Assembly: GCA_963978905.1 (NCBI GenBank)
Contig: OZ022260.1
Coordinates: 44,041,551-44,105,550, forward strand
Source of the DNA: Trichostrongylus colubriformis
Lineage: Eukaryota; Nematoda; Chromadorea; Rhabditida; Trichostrongylidae
DNA: 64,000 nucleotides
Reading direction: 5' to 3'
The position numbers were made by a program, and so were the translations under genes. Below, piece by piece: positions 59,886 to 64,000 of this stretch (its first letter is position 1; every line of letters begins with the position of its first letter). A model generated the notes under the pieces. The model worked only from the letters and a program-made list of their open reading frames with translations, did no database searches and was not told the DNA's origin.

Positions 59886-62467
59886 AGCACTAAACTAGAA
59901 CTGATCTCGCTGAAGGGAAGGGGACGAGCTGAGGCAGTGAGATTGATGCTCAACTATGCCGAAAAACAATTCATTGATACTAGACTTACGATTGCGCAGT
60001 GGAAGCTGAGGAAGAAAAGAGGTACGTGGATAAAAGCATCTACTAATAACTAAATTTTTGCAGCGGATTATAAGATGGAACGGGTGCCTAGCTCAACTAT
60101 TCCTTATCAGGGTTAGCTATCACAATGGAAGTCGATAGAAAAATTCATACAGAGTATAAGTTTCTCTTCACAGAATCTCCCCTGTTCCCATCTGGGAGCA
60201 GCTCTCTTTTCTTCAAAATTTTTTCCACCTCAGAACAGCTGTCCTATCTTTTAGTCTCTTTCCTTTTTTCTTCGAGAAGTTGTGCGGGGACTCGGTAGTG
60301 TTCTCCTGATCACAGCTATGAATGGGAACCGCCACTCACACATGCCACTGTATTATAAAAAGCTTTGTTTTTGAGCAACTTACTCAATCGAGTAGAAGCA
60401 GAGCTGTGGCCTATGTGGCATCTCAGCCAACCGTGCATTATGGCTTTCAACAGCACATCATTCATCGTCAGCGCGTGATATGCCGCTTGGCCTCGGCAGG
60501 CCTGAGTACCGGGTGAGCCATGAATACTGCTACGCGGTGCAAAAGCCGAATCGGAAAGAAAAAGCTTCAGCAACACCACATAAATGTTTTGAGTCCCACA
60601 TGGCTTCCCTCTGACGGCAGTGGGAAAAAGTGAACGTCGACTACCTGCGTCCTGTCATCGACTCGTACCACCCCCTCCCGAACATACGCTCTGTCATTCG
60701 AAATCAAGGAGATCGAATCGGAAATTGGCGATAACATAGATATTGCTCAGAATCTTTACAAATATTTATCATCCGGGTTCCGCTCCTTTTGTTGCACTGT
60801 TGCCCAGAGATATTCTGCTTTTTTACCGCGCAGCAGTTTTAGCGCGTTTTTACCGCGTAGTACCACCCTCTACTCGTCGCCGTCACGTTTCTATCGACGA
60901 CGACATACGATTTTTGTAAGATTGTCGAAGGGCTCCTTCTTACATGTATGCTAACGCACTTGTCATTGCTTACTCTACAATCGAACACCATCTTCACGCT
61001 CACTCCACGCCTGATATTTGCGGGTATTGCGCTCTGGCTTCGTTTTGTTTCGACTGCTACCTTACCCCTTCCAAAAAGTGCATGCGAAGAGACGTGCGCA
61101 ATGAGGAAAAAGGTTGGAAGGGAGGGTGTTACCAGTTGAATTTTTTTGAGTTTAATAGGATCGCTCTGTTCCTCCATTAGAGGGCTACTTATCATCTGCC
61201 TTTCATATCCGACGCCTCTCTGGTGTTTTTAATATGATGGGTTTGAAAAAAAAAAGCTGAATGAGGTAAAGAAATCTATGAAGCTCATGGTGTCATACAG
61301 TTTTTGTGATTTGCGGATATCAGATTTGCAGTTTTCAAATCGGTGCTTTGTGGCAATGTCAGAAGCACAGAGCGGGTGTGTGCATTTATGACAGATTTTC
61401 GCGCGACCGCGGCTTGGCGGGTGCGAGTACCAGTAGCAGACTATGGCAGCTTTCAAGCGAGGCAGTAGCAGTGGCGAAGGAGGCGTGGTATGGAAACGCA
61501 GAGGTGACGCAGCCACGTTCTGCCGGGCACCCAAGGGCAATCGACTCGGCAAGTCGCACTGATGGCGCCGCAAGTGCGACGCTGCGAAGCGATTTCTCGT
61601 CATAAGTGCACACTCCCGCGTACATTGGTTCCATTGAGAGGTTAAAAGGCGCTCCACGATAATCTTGTCGCGAACTAACGCACTCGAAAAAATTAGAGGT
61701 GCTAGAAGGCTAGGCAAGGACGAAAAACGAGAATGCGCCTGCAATTAGGTTATCGGTCTTCGATTTCTTTCCAGGAAGGGTGCGTAGAGGATGTAGGGCA
61801 GGACACTTGGATTCTGTCACCGCGAAAATTGCTGCCGCGTGCGGCACACTTCGCGTATTTTGTTGTAAATATAACACAACAGATCTGATCCAAATCTAGT
61901 GTCCTTAGCCAAAACCGAAAAGGGTACAGTCTTTGCAGATATAAGGCGCTCCATCTACTCATGGACAACTGCTTCACTCAAAATATTCTGAGACGTGGGT
62001 AAGTGAATGTGGGCATGTGGGGTGTACATATACTCGTACCGATCCGACTTTGATAACCATTACACTTGCACTACTCGGGGAGGCCATAGCATTTTAAGTG
62101 CATCAAGACAAAAAAGCACTCTGAGTCATCGATGACTTCATCACATTCTCTGTGTTCTGTTCTGCTCCGAAAGTCTCAATTCTCACAACATTTCAGAGGG
62201 CTACTCAGACGATACGAGACTCCCCGTGCTTATAGTGGACGATCAAACCAAAATCATTGGTGTCAACGAGATTTCTCGTTTCGTTGCTACTCGTCTAAGT
62301 AGGTTCAGTTTTTCCTCAAACTAGCATCTACCGTCGAAGTTTTTTTGCAAGATTCCACGAACTGTTTAATTTCTTCGTGGTTAAGGGATAACAAATAACG
62401 TTTCCATTCCGAAATCGCTTTTGTTTCTGCTCTCAAAACTCAGATCCAGAAGCCCATAGTATCGAAG
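59883..62467 (+). CDS. Divergent glutathione S-transferase-like protein, 5' part (continues beyond the window or in unrecognised exons)
   Basis: Exon 1 (59883-60021) gives a GST thioredoxin-fold start: LELISLKGRGRAEAVRL, a helix with LNYAEKQFIDTRL, and AQWKL. Exon 3 (62197-62298) gives RLPVLIVDD (with the cis-proline expected in the fold) and NEISRFVATRL, the counterpart of 'AI.RYLA'. Both junctions are phase 1. Joining exon 1 directly to exon 3 gives the usual GST spacing between Trp and LPVL; a possible 48-bp exon between (60064-60111) would add 16 residues and is probably not used. A 24-bp exon at 62444-62467 (PEAHSIE) is tentative. The all-helical C-terminal domain was not found. The catalytic Tyr position appears to be Ser9 and the glutathione-binding 'QS' appears replaced by VN, so activity is doubtful. 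GSTs are cytosolic and dimeric; the class is undetermined. Confidence 0.8.
60541..60725 (+). pseudogene. Tc1/mariner transposase C-terminal scrap in the GST-like intron
   Basis: One frame reads KASATPHKCFESHMASL, a stop, then QWEKVNVDYLRPVIDSY and SVIRNQGDRIGN. This follows the usual end of Tc1/mariner transposases (a 'L...W..I...YLR..VDS(F/Y)..R...(V/I)I...G..I' pattern) and resembles the terminal part of the 48-kb element. Terminal repeats were not identified. Confidence 0.5.
61374..61617. mobile_element. MITE in the GST-like intron
   Basis: GGGTGTGTGCATTTATGAC at the left and GTCATAAGTGCACACTCCC at the right are inverted. The interior (GGTGCGAGTACCAGTAGCAG, GCGACGCTGCGAAGCGATTT) matches the inner block at 14.78-15.0 kb. 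Open frames up to 171 codons across it are not genes. Confidence 0.75.
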
Positions 62468-62575
62468 GTACATCCCGCAATAACCTTGGGTACCTCGCTC
62501 AATTGTGAAAGCAGAAGTTGTAAATGGCTAGTCACCGAAGAAAAAAGAGGGGATTTGAAGTCGAATAGGCCAAGT

Positions 62576-62612
62576 ATAAATATATATATATATATATGGA
62601 TATATATCGGTA
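62576..62612 (+). repeat. (TA)n microsatellite
   Basis: A run of about ten TA units followed by a degenerate ATATATCGGTATATCGG stretch. Confidence 0.9.
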
Positions 62613-63350
62613 TATCGGTGATGCCACGCGGGACTTCGTATTCGACCTCAAACTTGGGTAATTAAACTTCATTCAAATATTTAAATATGATACAAACGCG
62701 TATAACTACATATATGAATACACAATCAAAGCATAGAGAATTACTAATGAGTGATTACCTGCTAACGGCCGTTTTCGTGCTCCCGATACTTGTGCAAGAA
62801 AATTATAGTGCAAACTTATAGTGCCACAATATCTAGTAGTGCAAAACCAACAATCCTAAAAATGGGAAGGTTACTTAGAATCCTACAACATACAAAGAAA
62901 TGAAATACACAAAATGTCACATTAACAGCAAGAAGAAGAAATGAAAAGTGCGTGACGATCGCTCACAGTGCAGCTTTTAAGCCGGTGAAGTCGTGCATTG
63001 TGCAATGTAGCGCCTGGCTACGATCTGATAACACTTATACAGAACATAAAGCTTGGGAATAATAACGAAGTAGCAAGTGGGAATTCAGTGCAGCCATGAC
63101 ATCCTGACGTAATCAGATAGCGGACGTGTCGTCAAAGAACCTACAAAGAGCAAAGTAACTCCGTAATTAGAAATTCGGAAGAAATAGTAATTAAAAAGAT
63201 ACTGAATCGATTCAGTATAGGATTACCGTTCAAGACACCTAAAGTTGAGTTTTCCATGTCATTCATATCAGCCGTTGCATGAGTCATGAAACTAGAAAGG
63301 ATGTGTGCCATTAGGAAGAAAGTTTGCGTTGCGGCGTTCGGCAGGTCACC
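62613..63350. other. Unassigned sequence
   Basis: Searched by eye for the GST C-terminal helices without success. A minus-strand 87-codon open frame (63141-63404) has no recognised domain. Confidence 0.35.
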
Positions 63351-63523
63351 GAAGGTGCGAGCTATGCGCGCCGTATTTAATGCTTCCGGAAGCGTCGACG
63401 GCACTCGGTGTCGATGAGGAATAATCCCTGCAGGTCTTCAGTGATACGGCCCCACAATCTCGCACTATCTCGTCGCGCGTCAAACGCGTCACGTGAATTT
63501 TCTGTACTAATGGCACACACCCA
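63351..63523. repeat. Diverged MITE family H copy
   Basis: GTGCGAGCTATGCGCGCC near the left and GTGAATTTTCTGTACTAATGG with CACACACCC at the right match the family's inner and right parts. Confidence 0.5.
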
Positions 63524-63679
63524 GCAACAAAACCTATCAAAAACGCAGGGAAGAGATGAGAAGGAGCGGGGGTGACAGGAACACCAAACTACCTATCGGG
63601 CCCCTATGGAAGATGTGATTTGTTGTTCAGCTGCTTTCAGCTGCTATATGATTGACTTTAGAGACACCGGAACAGGGTC

Positions 63680-63960
63680 ATTTGGCAGATTGTGGAATGT
63701 GAAAGCGGGGGTGCTCAGCTGTGGAGCAGAAGAGAAAGAACGAAATAAAACGGCAGAAAAATTGAAAAGTAGGAACCTGAACTCCCCTCCCCATTTTCCC
63801 TGGCTCCCCTCTGCGTCACTGCGCGAGGATAAATTGCTGGGCGAGATGCTGAATCAGCTGCCGACCGCGAACGTTATCCCGCCCTCGTCGGCAACTTGTC
63901 CGGCTGATGATCTTCAGCACGACACACCGTGCTGCGGGATTGATCGGTAAGGTAGGACCG
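63680..63960 (+). repeat. Dispersed repeat shared with the 54.8-kb insert
   Basis: GGTGCTCAGC, then GAGAAAGAACGAAATAAAAC, GTAGGAACCTGAACTCCCC, CTCTGCGTCACTGCG and GAACGTTATCCCGCCCTC follow the order seen at 54.81-55.0 kb. The 114-codon open frame over it is thus repeat-derived. Confidence 0.65.
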
Positions 63961-64000
63961 CCGTAGCGAAGATCTCATCGCCTCACGCAATCGGTGAAAA

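Noticed and set aside
60064..60111. Small exon of the GST-like gene (phase compatible)
   Set aside because: Including it adds 16 residues between the conserved Trp and LPVL, spoiling the family spacing, and its donor is weak.

Overview
This window looks like nuclear DNA of a parasitic or free-living nematode, most likely clade V (hookworm/strongylid type). The evidence is many short phase-conserved introns with TTTCAG-like acceptors, acceptors sitting just upstream of start codons (trans-splicing style), and dense small DNA transposons. Nothing bacterial or viral was seen. Protein-coding content is low. Two genes can be reconstructed with confidence. One is a complete 15-exon SLC6/SNF-type sodium-coupled transporter on the minus strand (about 12.04 to 4.43 kb, 589 codons). 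The other is the 5' part of a divergent glutathione S-transferase-like gene on the plus strand (from 59.88 kb, probably running off the right edge).

Layout. 0-1.2 kb: a broken reverse-transcriptase-like (Penelope-type) fragment fused to half of a palindromic mariner-type element. 1.2-4.4 kb: mostly unrecognised sequence with small inverted-repeat elements. 4.4-12.0 kb: the transporter, with a MITE in one intron and a SINE scrap in another. 12-24.7 kb: no recognised gene, but a series of MITEs, including a poly-G/poly-C element with an 8-bp target duplication, a TA-flanked Tc1/mariner-type element, a hAT-like MITE family and tRNA-derived SINEs. 24.7-27.2 kb: two adjacent large palindromes with mariner-like TA-flanked ends, built from inverted tandem monomers of about 165 bp. 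29.8-30.9 kb: another large palindrome with different mariner-like ends. 31-47 kb: gene-poor, scattered MITEs. 47.5-49.0 kb: a three-level nest, a SINE interrupted by a hAT-like MITE interrupted by a decayed mariner. 50-56.7 kb: dispersed repeats, a 637-bp direct duplication with no difference seen by eye, and a foldback repeat. 59.9-62.5 kb: the GST-like gene, with a transposase scrap and a MITE in its large intron. 62.5-64 kb: microsatellite and repeats.

The two genes show no functional link; one is a plasma-membrane solute transporter and the other a cytosolic thioredoxin-fold enzyme or binding protein. The most distinctive content is the repeat biology: several families of near-perfect foldback elements that could yield long double-stranded RNA, nested insertions that give a relative dating order, and a tRNA-derived SINE family. 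All identities come from reading the sequence and family knowledge; no database search was run.
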